In this document: positions 24,680-33,136 of the stretch, piece by piece
Layout of the letters: each line of letters begins with the position of its first letter
Position numbering within the stretch: the stretch's first letter is position 1
NCBI GenBank assembly: GCA_047630275.1
Contig: JBLHVN010000002.1
Coordinates: 930,001 to 994,000 of the forward strand
Source: GCA-2720865 sp047630275
GTDB lineage: Bacteria; Bdellovibrionota; Bacteriovoracia; Bacteriovoracales; Bacteriovoracaceae
Direction: 5' to 3'
Length of the DNA: 64,000 bases
The notes under the pieces: model-generated
The model's input: only the letters and a program-made list of their open reading frames with translations
Told to the model about the DNA's origin: nothing
The model's database searches: none
Program-made: the position numbers and the translations under genes

Positions 24680-24992
24680 CATGGATGTAACGAACCGTTC
24701 AAATTTTTTCCCAAATAGCGATGGAGCTAAGACGGCAAGGACAAGTAAAACTGCCCTTCGTAGGAACGACTTTGCTAGAAGACAACAGCTCGACAAGATG
24801 AGCAAGTCAGACGCTAAGGTGAAGATCCCTGATGCTGTTAGAGACTTCTCCCGTATTAAGAAAGCTGTCGATGCTGCCCCTGAGATTGATAATTCAGAAA
24901 AGATCGCAAGACTAAAGAGTCAAATTAATAACGGTACTTATAAAATGAACTATGAAGCGATAGCAGACAAACTGCTTGAAACGGAATTTTAG
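24672..24992 (+). CDS. flgM: Anti-sigma-28 factor FlgM
   Basis: FlgM holds sigma-28 inactive until the hook is complete and FlgM is exported. The 106-residue protein has a disordered basic N-terminus and the conserved C-terminal sigma-binding segment EIDNSEKIARLKSQINNGTYKMNYEAIADKLLE. It sits between flgJ and flgN as part of the late flagellar gene set. Confidence 0.88.
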   Translation: MSNMDVTNRSNFFPNSDGAKTARTSKTALRRNDFARRQQLDKMSKSDAKVKIPDAVRDFSRIKKAVDAAPEIDNSEKIARLKSQINNGTYKMNYEAIADKLLETEF

Positions 24993-25000
24993 GAGTAGAG

Positions 25001-25525
25001 ATGGAAAACAATACGAATCAAAACATTGATAGTCTTGAAATGATCTACTTTAGAGTAACTGATCTTTGGCAAAGACTATGTGAAAAGCACACAACACTTT
25101 TAAATATAACTTTTGATGAATATGCCCTTCTTCTTGAGTCAAACTTAGATGATCTAGAAAGTAAGTCACAAGAAAAAGATGGAGTTCAGAACGAGATTAC
25201 TGCACTTGAAAAGGTTCGCGAGCAAGTTATAGAAGAACTAAACAGCATTCTTGTAAAAAAGGAAATGGATCCTATTTCATCTGTTTCAGACTTAATCATG
25301 GTTATGGATATTTACGAAAAGAAGAATAATCAAAAGCATCTTTTTAGGTTTAATAGTTTATTAATCGATTTGATAGAAAAGATCCAAGAACAAAACAAGA
25401 AGAACCAACTCTTTATTAACAAAGCCCTTTTATCGCTAAAACAGATAAGGGAAGAAGTTATGGGAAGCAAGGACTACTCGACTTATAACAAACGTGGAAG
25501 TCATACTTCGCATACAACTGACTAA
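25001..25525 (+). CDS. flgN: FlgN-like chaperone for hook-filament junction proteins
   Basis: A 174-residue, all-helical acidic protein immediately upstream of flgK-flgL and downstream of flgM, the standard FlgN position. Heptad-like helices and the LLEL-type spacing suit a FlgN chaperone that binds FlgK/FlgL C-termini. Sequence identity in this family is low, so the call leans on position and helical character. Confidence 0.7.
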   Translation: MENNTNQNIDSLEMIYFRVTDLWQRLCEKHTTLLNITFDEYALLLESNLDDLESKSQEKDGVQNEITALEKVREQVIEELNSILVKKEMDPISSVSDLIMVMDIYEKKNNQKHLFRFNSLLIDLIEKIQEQNKKNQLFINKALLSLKQIREEVMGSKDYSTYNKRGSHTSHTTD

Positions 25526-25533
25526 AGGAAACA

Positions 25534-26997
25534 ATGCCTGATATTTTAAATATTGGTGTCACAGGCCTGCATTCGAGTAAGAAGTCTCTTGAGACTACGT
25601 CGCACAATATCGCCAATGTTAATACTGAAGGTTATTCAAAACAAAGAGTTCATCAGTCATCAAACAGTCCTATTTCGAAGGGCGGTTTGATTCAAGGGAC
25701 TGGTGCAAATATAAATAGAATTGCCAGAGATCATGATCAATTTGTCGAAAAAAGGTTAAACTCTAATATATCTTCTGGTGAATACTTCAAGCATAGATCA
25801 GAACAATTAGAGCAAGTTGAAAACATCTTTAATGAGATTGATCAAGATGGTCTTAATAAAGTTCTTAATAAGTTTTTCAACTCTTTCAGAGAATTAAGTA
25901 ACGCTCCTGAAAACGAAACGATTAGATCCGTCGTTAGAGATAATGCAACTCTTGTTGCAAAAGACTTCAATAGAATCAACGAAACTCTAGGTGGTCTAGT
26001 AGATGGAATCAATAGAAAAGTCGAGGGCGAAGTTCACGAAATTAATGAAATCACAAAAAGAATTGCTTTTCTAAATAAGAAGATTGCCACCCTTGAAGTT
26101 GTTAAAAGTGAAACTGGTGACATGAGAGATAAGCGTGATGAACTAGTTAGAGAGCTATCAAAAAGTTTCAAGATTCATACCTACCAAGATGAAAAAGGAA
26201 GGTATGTTGTAAGTGCGGTAAACGTTGGTACCCTTGTCACGGGAGCGAATGTTGCTGAATTGGCAACAGGTCCTGTAAGTGCAGATAGTAGTAAATCAGG
26301 TATGCCTGGTGCAGTGGAAGTTTTCTTCAAGAAACGCCCAGCTGGATCAATCACCCATAAGTTTAAAAGTGGCAGAATATCAAGTCTTATTCGAGTAAGA
26401 AATGAAGATATAAAAGAGCTCTATGAAAAGATAGATCTAATTGCCCATGAAATGACACAAACTGTGAATGCTATTCACAGAAGAGGATTCGTTAATAGAA
26501 AAGTTGCACTTGATGCCAATGGAAATCCAGCACTTAATGATGCTAAGGGACCAACCACCGGGCTTAATTTCTTTAAAAACCTAGACGGGGTCAAAGGTGC
26601 TTCTGCGAAGATTGATTTAGATGATGCTATCAAGAATGATTTAACTAATATTGCAACTGCCATTTCTCCTAACTCACCTGGAGATAACAGAGTGGCTGTT
26701 GCCATTTCTAAGATTCAGCATGAAAGAGTCTTAGCCGGTGGTGTTGCCACCCTAGAAGAGTCTTACTTAAGTTCTATTGGTAATTTAGGACTTCAGACAA
26801 GGAAAGCAGGCTTAGACGAAGAGCAAGCAGAAGGTCTACTGGCTCTAACAAACAATATAAAGCAAAGAGTTTCTGGCGTCTCTTTAGATGAAGAAGCTGC
26901 CAATATGGTTAAGTATCAACAGGCCTATGAGGCCAATGCAAAGATAATGCAAACAGCAGATGAGATGATAAAAACAATCTTGGCTATAAAGCGATAG
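25534..26997 (+). CDS. flgK: Flagellar hook-associated protein 1 FlgK
   Basis: First hook-filament junction protein. At 487 residues it has the N-terminal rod/hook motif (GVTGLHSSKKSLETTSHNIANVNTEGYSKQR), long coiled-coil D0/D1 helices and the C-terminal SGVSLDEEAANMVKYQQAYEANAKIMQTADEM. It is followed after 7 bases by flgL. Confidence 0.97.
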   Translation: MPDILNIGVTGLHSSKKSLETTSHNIANVNTEGYSKQRVHQSSNSPISKGGLIQGTGANINRIARDHDQFVEKRLNSNISSGEYFKHRSEQLEQVENIFNEIDQDGLNKVLNKFFNSFRELSNAPENETIRSVVRDNATLVAKDFNRINETLGGLVDGINRKVEGEVHEINEITKRIAFLNKKIATLEVVKSETGDMRDKRDELVRELSKSFKIHTYQDEKGRYVVSAVNVGTLVTGANVAELATGPVSADSSKSGMPGAVEVFFKKRPAGSITHKFKSGRISSLIRVRNEDIKELYEKIDLIAHEMTQTVNAIHRRGFVNRKVALDANGNPALNDAKGPTTGLNFFKNLDGVKGASAKIDLDDAIKNDLTNIATAISPNSPGDNRVAVAISKIQHERVLAGGVATLEESYLSSIGNLGLQTRKAGLDEEQAEGLLALTNNIKQRVSGVSLDEEAANMVKYQQAYEANAKIMQTADEMIKTILAIKR

Positions 26998-27004
26998 GAT
27001 ATTA

Positions 27005-28039
27005 ATGGTTCGTGTTTCTGAAAATTCAGCTTCGGCCTCCTTACAGTTTGCTTTAAACAAAGCAAAGCGCAAGATGGAAGATTTGCAAATGAAAGGCACA
27101 AGCCTGAAGCGGATCACTAGGCCCTCAGATGACCCTATCGGAAATGTTGAAACTCTAAATATATCTTCTAATCAAAGCGATATTAAACAGTATAAAAGAA
27201 ATATTGATTACGCCCTCACCCAACTCTATGCGAGTGATCAATCCCTTGAGCAATTAGGAGATATTCTTTTGAAAGCTAAAGAGATTGCAATCGCTCAATC
27301 ATCAGATTTTTATGGTGAAGGGATTAGAAAAAATGTTGCAAATGAGGTTTATCAGTTAAGAAACCAAGCATTGAGTATTGCTAACAAGAGAATTGGTCAG
27401 CGCTATATCTTTGGCGGATACAAATCTCTTGATAAACCCTTTACTCCAGATGGTAAGTATCACGGAGACAAAGGTCATGTGACTGTAGAGATCGCAAAAG
27501 ACTTCTTTGTTCCACTAAACCTTCATGGAGCGGAAGTTTTCTTCACTACTGATGACTCATCCAACAAAATTGAACATCCTCTTAAGAAATTTCCTGAATT
27601 AGAAAATAAAGATAAGCATGATGGAGAGAATCAAAAAGTCGATGACGTTGGAATGGGGCGGGACCTAGCATCTATCACAGAGAATGAAGGGGGCTTTGCA
27701 GCCTATAATAATATGTTCTCTCAGCTCGAAGCTTTGGCCACAGCACTTGAAAATGATGATGCTGTCCTCATTCAAGGGCTCTTAGAAAAGTTTGATGATA
27801 CGGCCGATAGGCTCGTAGGACTTAGAACGAGAATTGGCTCTCTTATCAATTCAGCTGACAATTCCGAAAACATCCACGAAGCGGATAATGTGAATTTCGC
27901 GACACGTAAGAGCAAGGTTCAGGACGCAGATATCGCCGAACTTTTTGCTGATATTACCAAACAACAAGGTATTTTAAAGACAACATATCAAACGGCCAAG
28001 GGCACTATAAATCAAAATCTAATGGACTTTTTAAGGTAA
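27005..28039 (+). CDS. flgL: Flagellar hook-associated protein 3 FlgL
   Basis: Second junction protein with flagellin-like D0/D1 helices. The 344-residue product shows the N-terminal RPSDDPIGNVETLNI block, NIDYALTQLYASDQSLEQLGDIL, and the C-terminal DADIAELFADITKQQGILKTTYQTAKGTINQNLMDFLR. Last structural gene of this flagellar operon, and csrA follows after 134 bases. Confidence 0.96.
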   Translation: MVRVSENSASASLQFALNKAKRKMEDLQMKGTSLKRITRPSDDPIGNVETLNISSNQSDIKQYKRNIDYALTQLYASDQSLEQLGDILLKAKEIAIAQSSDFYGEGIRKNVANEVYQLRNQALSIANKRIGQRYIFGGYKSLDKPFTPDGKYHGDKGHVTVEIAKDFFVPLNLHGAEVFFTTDDSSNKIEHPLKKFPELENKDKHDGENQKVDDVGMGRDLASITENEGGFAAYNNMFSQLEALATALENDDAVLIQGLLEKFDDTADRLVGLRTRIGSLINSADNSENIHEADNVNFATRKSKVQDADIAELFADITKQQGILKTTYQTAKGTINQNLMDFLR

Positions 28040-28111
28040 ATTTGACGCTAAAACCGCTTATTTTGGGTATTATTCACAAAATTCCAGCTTTTTCCTTGCT
28101 TTTTGCCCTAC

Positions 28112-28139
28112 TAAATAATATTAGATTCGACGCCGACTG
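28112..28139 (+). promoter_or_regulatory. Candidate sigma-28 promoter upstream of csrA
   Basis: TAAA (28112-28115) and GCCGACTG (28132-28139) are 16 bases apart, close to the FliA consensus TAAA-N15-GCCGATAA, and lie 35 bases before the csrA start. Position within a flagellar locus supports it; the spacer is one base long and the -10 match is partial. Confidence 0.4.
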
Positions 28140-28173
28140 AATCAGGAAGGTTTAGAACTTTTCGAGGGAATTT

Positions 28174-28404
28174 ATGCTCGTTTTGACACGGAAGCTAGGT
28201 GAAAGTATTGCGATTGATGATCATATTAAGATTGTCGTCGTTCAGATTAAGGGTAAACAAGTTCGTTTAGGCATCAAGGCGCCTAAAGAGACCAAGATCC
28301 ACCGAGAAGAAGTCTACAAAGCCATTCAAGATCAAAATACTGAAGCTTCTCAAGCCGATTTGAGTTCTATTTCAGATTTAGCTAGCGAACTCCACAAAAA
28401 GTAG
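28174..28404 (+). CDS. csrA: Carbon storage/translation regulator CsrA
   Basis: CsrA dimers bind GGA motifs in mRNA leaders, often repressing flagellin translation. The 76 residues begin MLVLTRKLGESIAIDDHIKI and contain VRLGIKAPKETKIHREEVY, the RNA-binding edges. GAGGGA lies upstream of the ATG. Next to fliW it forms the well-known CsrA-FliW partner switch that ties flagellin level to translation. Confidence 0.98.
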   Translation: MLVLTRKLGESIAIDDHIKIVVVQIKGKQVRLGIKAPKETKIHREEVYKAIQDQNTEASQADLSSISDLASELHKK

Positions 28405-28531
28405 CTAACTCACCGATTTTACATAATATAAAGAATACTTGAGCAAGAAATTCCTCCTTGCCGTTTTGCCCCTACGGCTGATAAAATCTTTATGGAGCTT
28501 GCCGGCTCCCTATTAGTCTGGAGGCCAATAA
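28405..28531 (+). promoter_or_regulatory. Structured leader between csrA and fliW
   Basis: This 127-base spacer contains stem-loops GCAAG/CTTGC (about 28443-28460) and GGAGC-TTGCCG-GCTCC (28494-28509). The ribosome site GGAGG is at 28520-28524. GGA triplets in a stem and in the ribosome site are compatible with CsrA binding, but no binding site can be proved from sequence. Confidence 0.35.
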
Positions 28532-29089
28532 GTGAAAATCAATACAACCCGCTTTGGTGAACTTGAAGTTGAAAAGAAAGACATTATTACCTTTAAAGAA
28601 GGTCTATTAGGTTTTGAACATCTAAAAAGATTTTTTATTGTTGATCCAGGCGATCAAACTTTAATTCTTTGGTTTCAATCTATTGATGATGAAAAGACTG
28701 CTTTTCCAATTATTGAACCTAAGATCTTTCAACCAGATTATTCTGTAAGACTGCTTCCAGCTGAGTTACAAAGCTTAAGCTTAGATACTGTTACTGAAGC
28801 AAGTGTTTATACAATCTTAACAATCCCAAAAGCAGTTACTGAAATGTCAGCTAACCTTAAGGCTCCGATCATTATTAATAACAGCTCTAAAGAAGCAAGA
28901 CAGATTGTACTTCAAGATAGCAAGTTAGAAGTTCGTTATTCAATGTATGCTGAATTAAAAACATATATTGTTAATTACTCTTCTGATGATTCAAACAGAA
29001 CGACAACTAGCAAGCCTCAAGCTGTAGAGCTTAACGAAGCTAAGAATGCTAATGCTCCTGTTAAAGAACCTAAGCGTCCAGAAGCTTAA
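28532..29089 (+). CDS. fliW: Flagellar assembly factor FliW (CsrA antagonist)
   Basis: FliW binds CsrA allosterically and is itself titrated by flagellin. The 185-residue protein opens with KINTTRFGELEVEKKDIITFKEGLLGFEHLKRFFIVD, the family signature. It carries a polar C-terminal tail of about 35 residues beyond the normal end. The start is GTG at 28532 with GGAGG seven bases upstream. A strong terminator follows. Confidence 0.96.
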   Translation: MKINTTRFGELEVEKKDIITFKEGLLGFEHLKRFFIVDPGDQTLILWFQSIDDEKTAFPIIEPKIFQPDYSVRLLPAELQSLSLDTVTEASVYTILTIPKAVTEMSANLKAPIIINNSSKEARQIVLQDSKLEVRYSMYAELKTYIVNYSSDDSNRTTTSKPQAVELNEAKNANAPVKEPKRPEA

Positions 29090-29117
29090 TCAAAAAATTA
29101 AATTTTAGTTTATATTT

Positions 29118-29147
29118 AAGCCCTCTTTTTTAGAGGGCTTTTTTTTT
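29118..29147 (+). terminator. Rho-independent terminator after fliW
   Basis: AAGCCCTCT-TTTTT-AGAGGGCTT is followed by a run of T, an intrinsic terminator about 30 bases beyond the fliW stop that closes the flagellar-csrA-fliW region. Confidence 0.93.
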
Positions 29148-29154
29148 GGGGAAA

Positions 29155-29880
29155 TTATGGAAGTGTAGTTTCTGTAGCGGCCTTAGAAAGATTTAGATAC
29201 ATTGCTGCCTCAGAGTTTGCAGGATCTCTAGCGATAACATTCTCCCACTCGTTCTGAGCTTCAAGAATTTTACCTGTACCGTAATATAAGATACCAAGAG
29301 CAACTCGCCCCTCAACATAAGCCGGGTACTCATTCTTCAATTTCTTAAGCTCATCAAATGCCTTAGCCATGAAATTCTTCTTAGCATAAACCTTTGCTAC
29401 TTTAATCCTAGCTTCAAGATTGGCTGAATCTAATGCGATAACTTTATTATATTCGAACAGGGCCTCGTCATGTCTATTGTAAGAACTGTACATGTCAGCT
29501 AGCTCTAAATGCTTAAGTGAAAACTTTTTATTGATATGAGTATCATCTACGCCGCCCTGAGGGCCTGTTTGCTTTACTCTCTGGTTTGCTTTATCAAAAA
29601 CCTTCTTAGCATCTTCATAATGACCAATATCGTTATAAAGTACTGATAAACTAATTGAAGCATCAGTATGTCCAGGCTCTAATTCTAAAACTTTGTTAAA
29701 GCCCTTGATGGCTTTACCTATCTCACCTTGGATATGAAAGATATTCGCCATATGAAAAAAGGCATCAATTAGAATTGACTCACTAGTACTAGGGTCTTCA
29801 ATAAGCTCATTAAAGATTCCATTAGCTTTCTTGTACTCGCCACGCTGGAAACATTCTTTACCCTTAGCAATCAAATCCAT
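29155..29880 (-). CDS. Tetratricopeptide repeat protein
   Basis: A 241-residue protein built of about six TPRs (for example YKKANGIFNELIEDP, GKAIKGFNKVLELEPGHTDA, DEALFEYNKVIALDSANLEA, LEAQNEWENVIARDPANSEA). It has no signal peptide, so it is probably a cytoplasmic scaffold. I chose the ATG at 29880 with GGAAAG upstream over a TTG at 29898 that would place AAGGA too close. Cotranscription with bamD is likely, 27 bases upstream. Function unknown. Confidence 0.85.
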   Translation of the reverse strand: MDLIAKGKECFQRGEYKKANGIFNELIEDPSTSESILIDAFFHMANIFHIQGEIGKAIKGFNKVLELEPGHTDASISLSVLYNDIGHYEDAKKVFDKANQRVKQTGPQGGVDDTHINKKFSLKHLELADMYSSYNRHDEALFEYNKVIALDSANLEARIKVAKVYAKKNFMAKAFDELKKLKNEYPAYVEGRVALGILYYGTGKILEAQNEWENVIARDPANSEAAMYLNLSKAATETTLP

Positions 29881-29907
29881 TTTAGATAAACTTTCCAATC
29901 CTTCCCC

Positions 29908-30654
29908 CTAGCTTCTCGTACAATTCTTAAGAACTGTAGATAATTTTTTCTTTAACGAACCAGTAACTTCATTTGCATATTTCTTATAATGTTTTTTACA
30001 GGCTTCTGGCTCTTTTAGCTCCATAGATGACCTTAGAACTCTAAAGATAGAATGATTTCTAAGGTCTCTATCCGTAAAGTTCTTCAATATATCTAAATAA
30101 CGATGACGAGCCGCTTGAAAGACATCTGTTTTAAAATAAAAATCAGCTATGTACTGCTCTTTCTTTTGAAGTAATAAACGACACTCATCAATTTTCTCTC
30201 TTCCCCCTTTTGAATACTCTGAATTAGGGAAGACTCTTAAAAGTTCGTCATAATACTTAATTGCCTCATAGAGAGGAGATAAATCTCTATCGTAACTAGC
30301 AGGTCTTTGGTTATTAAAAGATTCCGCAATACGCCAGACAACATAGGAGATCTTTTTATGCCTAGGGTGAAAGTCCTTAAACAAAATATAAGCCGCTGCC
30401 GCTTCAACAAAGTTTTCCTGATCAAACAAGATGTCTGCCTGAAGGAGTTCAGCATGAGTTGCAAAGTAACTGTAAGGGAATTGAGATCTTAAAGAATTCA
30501 GCTTTTCGGTGGCCATCAAGTAACGACCATCATCAACCAGCATCTGGGCTTCTTTGTATAAAACCTCAGCTTCCGTTTTCCCAGAAGGCCTAGTTGAACT
30601 ACAAGAAGCAAGAAACAATGAAGCGAATAAAAATAGTGCGATGAACTTATTCAA
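29908..30654 (-). CDS. bamD: Outer-membrane assembly lipoprotein BamD
   Basis: BamD is the essential TPR lipoprotein of the beta-barrel assembly machine. The 248-residue protein has lipobox LASC (Cys17) and then TPR-type helices. Typical blocks are EAEVLYKEAQMLVDDGRYLMATEKLNSLRSQFPYSYFA, AAAAYILFKDFHPRHKKISYVVWRIAESF and AIKYYDELLRVFPNSEYS. The start is a TTG with AGGT about seven bases upstream; no ATG is near. Membership of the YfiO/BamD family is clear. Confidence 0.9.
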   Translation of the reverse strand: MNKFIALFLFASLFLASCSSTRPSGKTEAEVLYKEAQMLVDDGRYLMATEKLNSLRSQFPYSYFATHAELLQADILFDQENFVEAAAAYILFKDFHPRHKKISYVVWRIAESFNNQRPASYDRDLSPLYEAIKYYDELLRVFPNSEYSKGGREKIDECRLLLQKKEQYIADFYFKTDVFQAARHRYLDILKNFTDRDLRNHSIFRVLRSSMELKEPEACKKHYKKYANEVTGSLKKKLSTVLKNCTRS

Positions 30655-30740
30655 AATTAAACCTAAGTTGTTGAAATTTATAGATTCTTACAATACCGCT
30701 AGTTTATCATTTTGAATCAAATTTAGTAAAGATCAATAAG

Positions 30741-31793
30741 CTATTTGGTCCTATCCGAATACACTTCATTGTAAATTTCAATAACAATAAGCTTCACAGC
30801 TGCCGCTACCGGAATTGAAACGACCATCCCAAGAATACCTAAGTATTGAGAACCTAAAATCACCGACATAACAACGATAATAGGATGAAGGTCTACAATC
30901 TTTGAGACGAGAATGGGAAAGACTATGCCAATATCAATAGTGTTGGCGATCAAATAGAGAAGGACAATAGCTCCGGTGGTTGGAGTTGGACCATACTCAG
31001 CAAAACCTAAGACTATGGCAGGGATAGTTCCTAGTACTGGGCCTACATAAGGTATGACATTAGTAAGGCCGGCTACAAGCCCAAGAAGGAGCGAGAACTT
31101 AATATCTAATATCAATAGTCCACTTGTAATAATGATTCCAACAATACTCGCTTCGACAAACTTGGCGAAGATATAGTCCCCTAACTGGCTGTTAAACTTA
31201 TGCGATAAATAATAGAAACGCTCGAAGATTGAGTTAGGTGCCAATCGTAAGAATGATCTTTTAAAACTAGTTGCATCTTTAAGCATGAAGAATAAAAAGA
31301 GCGGAACGAGAAAAACCCATTCAATTATAGAGGCTAAGAACCTTGGAAGATTTAAAAGAAAGTTTCCTGTTCCTTCTCTAGCCACTTCGATCCCTTGAGA
31401 AATGTATTTATTAGGAATTTCGTAGCCCACTTTTTCCTTAACAAATCCCCTCGTTACCGCATACTGAGTTTCTAGGTACCTTTCAATCTTTGGAATATTA
31501 TCTTTAAGATCTCTTGCTTCCTTTGTAATGGTCGGTACTACTTTTACAATCGGATAAACTAAGAAAAAAGTCAGTGCTAAGAATAAGAAGAAGATTGAAA
31601 CTAGCTTACTTAAACCTAATTTGGCCAAAGTTGGCATTGCTGGGTTTACTATCAAAAAAGTCACATAGGCAATCATTAGAGGAATTGCTGCTCTTGGCAG
31701 AATAAGAAGGGCCCCCCCTATGATCAGCAAGATACTAAAGAAGAAGATTATTCGAATCCATTCCTTATTTGATGAGTTACCTTTTTGATGCAT
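30741..31793 (-). CDS. AI-2E family transporter (PerM/YdiK type membrane permease)
   Basis: A 350-residue inner-membrane protein with about eight spans. The family core is visible in VFLVPLFLFFMLKD, the GYIxAxxxxAxxxG region (QLGDYIFAKFVEASIVGIIITSGLLIL) and LLGLVAGLTNVIPYVGPVLGTIPAIVLG. Members include TqsA, PerM and Na+/H+ antiporters, so substrate cannot be inferred. Its start overlaps the cNMP-binding gene by 17 bases. Confidence 0.88.
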   Translation of the reverse strand: MHQKGNSSNKEWIRIIFFFSILLIIGGALLILPRAAIPLMIAYVTFLIVNPAMPTLAKLGLSKLVSIFFLFLALTFFLVYPIVKVVPTITKEARDLKDNIPKIERYLETQYAVTRGFVKEKVGYEIPNKYISQGIEVAREGTGNFLLNLPRFLASIIEWVFLVPLFLFFMLKDATSFKRSFLRLAPNSIFERFYYLSHKFNSQLGDYIFAKFVEASIVGIIITSGLLILDIKFSLLLGLVAGLTNVIPYVGPVLGTIPAIVLGFAEYGPTPTTGAIVLLYLIANTIDIGIVFPILVSKIVDLHPIIVVMSVILGSQYLGILGMVVSIPVAAAVKLIVIEIYNEVYSDRTK

Positions 31794-32403
31794 TTTTTCC
31801 TACTTCTGCTTGTGAGAGCTTGTATTTTAGTTCTCTAACTTCTCTAGTTACTGAAAAAAGCCTATTGGCTATAATAAGTGAAACAGATTGCAGGAGTTTC
31901 GCTGCCACGATTGGATAATTTGAAATAAGAAGTTCAACATCGGGTTTAAAGATACCTACTAACTCAGTATTACCTCTTGCGATAACTGTCGCATTCCTAG
32001 CACTATTTTCTTGAAGGAGGGCAAGTTCACCAAAGTAATCTCGCCTTTCTAATGAAAGAAGATAGTTAGATCTTTCAGAATCAGACTCTTTATCTGAATC
32101 TACAATGACATCAACATGACCTGAGTAAACTAGATAAAATCCAACTCCAAGATCATGCTGCCTGAAGACAACTTCTTTATTTTCAAAAGTTCTTAAGTGC
32201 ATAAACTTCGAAAGGATTCTTAACTCGTTATCAGAGAAATTTTTAAGAACCTCAATCCTTCTCAAGAATTTTGGAAGATTGCTCCCCTTCCTAGAAGAAA
32301 GTGGATTTGCCTGCCAAAAGTATTTAACCATTGAAATATCTAATTTCTTTGGCAAGTCTTCATTCTTCTCTATTTTACTAGTTATTTCTTTTTCATAGCT
32401 CAT
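31777..32403 (-). CDS. Cyclic-nucleotide-binding domain protein
   Basis: A 208-residue soluble protein with one cNMP-binding beta-roll (about 50-155). The phosphate-binding cassette reads YFGELALLQENSARNATVI, with Glu126 and Arg136 in the positions that contact cyclic nucleotide. No helix-turn-helix follows, so it is not a CRP-type regulator. The C-terminal helices may act on the neighbouring permease, whose gene it overlaps. Start overlaps the upstream BatE-like gene by 4 bases. Confidence 0.85.
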   Translation of the reverse strand: MSYEKEITSKIEKNEDLPKKLDISMVKYFWQANPLSSRKGSNLPKFLRRIEVLKNFSDNELRILSKFMHLRTFENKEVVFRQHDLGVGFYLVYSGHVDVIVDSDKESDSERSNYLLSLERRDYFGELALLQENSARNATVIARGNTELVGIFKPDVELLISNYPIVAAKLLQSVSLIIANRLFSVTREVRELKYKLSQAEVGKNASKR

Positions 32404-33065
32404 TTGATTACACCTACTTCATTAGACTTGATCCAGCCTACGTACTCTATAGGTTTTTCAATCATCCGCCACCCATCAGTTTTTTTACCTAAGACTATCT
32501 TACTACCAGCTGGAACTTTACCGGTTTTCTCAAAGATACCACTTGGGCCTTCATAGATAACTGACTCTTGAAAAAGGATTCCTACTGAAAAATTATCTAT
32601 ATAAAGCATCTTCACACTAATAGGCATAAATGCAACTATGGCGAGGACCCCAAAGGTTACTTTAGAAACATATTTCTTTAACAGAAGAACGAGTGCTACT
32701 GCTGCTATTAATAAAGTAAGAAATAAGTAGAAGTCATTTCCGAACTCTAGAGATTTTGAAAGGAATAAGTCTTCAAGCCTATTTGAATTACTTATGTCAG
32801 AGACACCAAGACTTCCCTGGACACTTTTCAAGTTATGCTTAACAGCAACATTCTCATATCCTTCAGATAAAGCTTTCTCTAAATGAAAGCGTGCAACTGC
32901 GTGATTTTCCATTTTTGAATAAACTGTTCCTAAATTATAGTGAAATTCACCTTTAGGAAACGAGGCTTTATGTTCTAAGAGCCCCTCTTTAACTAATTCA
33001 AAATCTCCCTTAAGATATTGGTCCTGTAATGACTTTAGAAGTGGTTTCATGCTAGTATTCTCCAT
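32400..33065 (-). CDS. BatE-like TPR/SH3 membrane protein
   Basis: A 221-residue protein. It has N-terminal TPR units (GEFHYNLGTVYSKMENHAVARFHLEKALSEGY) and two closely spaced membrane spans (about 111-130 and 137-155). A C-terminal bacterial SH3-like domain (VIYEGPSGIFEKTGKVPAGSKIVL ... GWIKSNEVGVI) follows. This order matches BatE of bacterial aerotolerance operons, but no BatA/B/D genes are adjacent. The start is the ATG at 33065; a second ATG at 33050 with GGAG upstream is also possible. Confidence 0.75.
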   Translation of the reverse strand: MENTSMKPLLKSLQDQYLKGDFELVKEGLLEHKASFPKGEFHYNLGTVYSKMENHAVARFHLEKALSEGYENVAVKHNLKSVQGSLGVSDISNSNRLEDLFLSKSLEFGNDFYLFLTLLIAAVALVLLLKKYVSKVTFGVLAIVAFMPISVKMLYIDNFSVGILFQESVIYEGPSGIFEKTGKVPAGSKIVLGKKTDGWRMIEKPIEYVGWIKSNEVGVIK

Positions 33066-33136
33066 AAGTTAATTATCCTTTTTGGGAATTATTAAGCAAC
33101 AAGCAATTATGTCCCACTGCTTCAAGCAGGTTCAAA

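Noticed and set aside
29118..29147. fliW terminator read as bidirectional for the convergent TPR gene
   Set aside because: On the minus strand the stem is followed by AAATAT, not a T-run.
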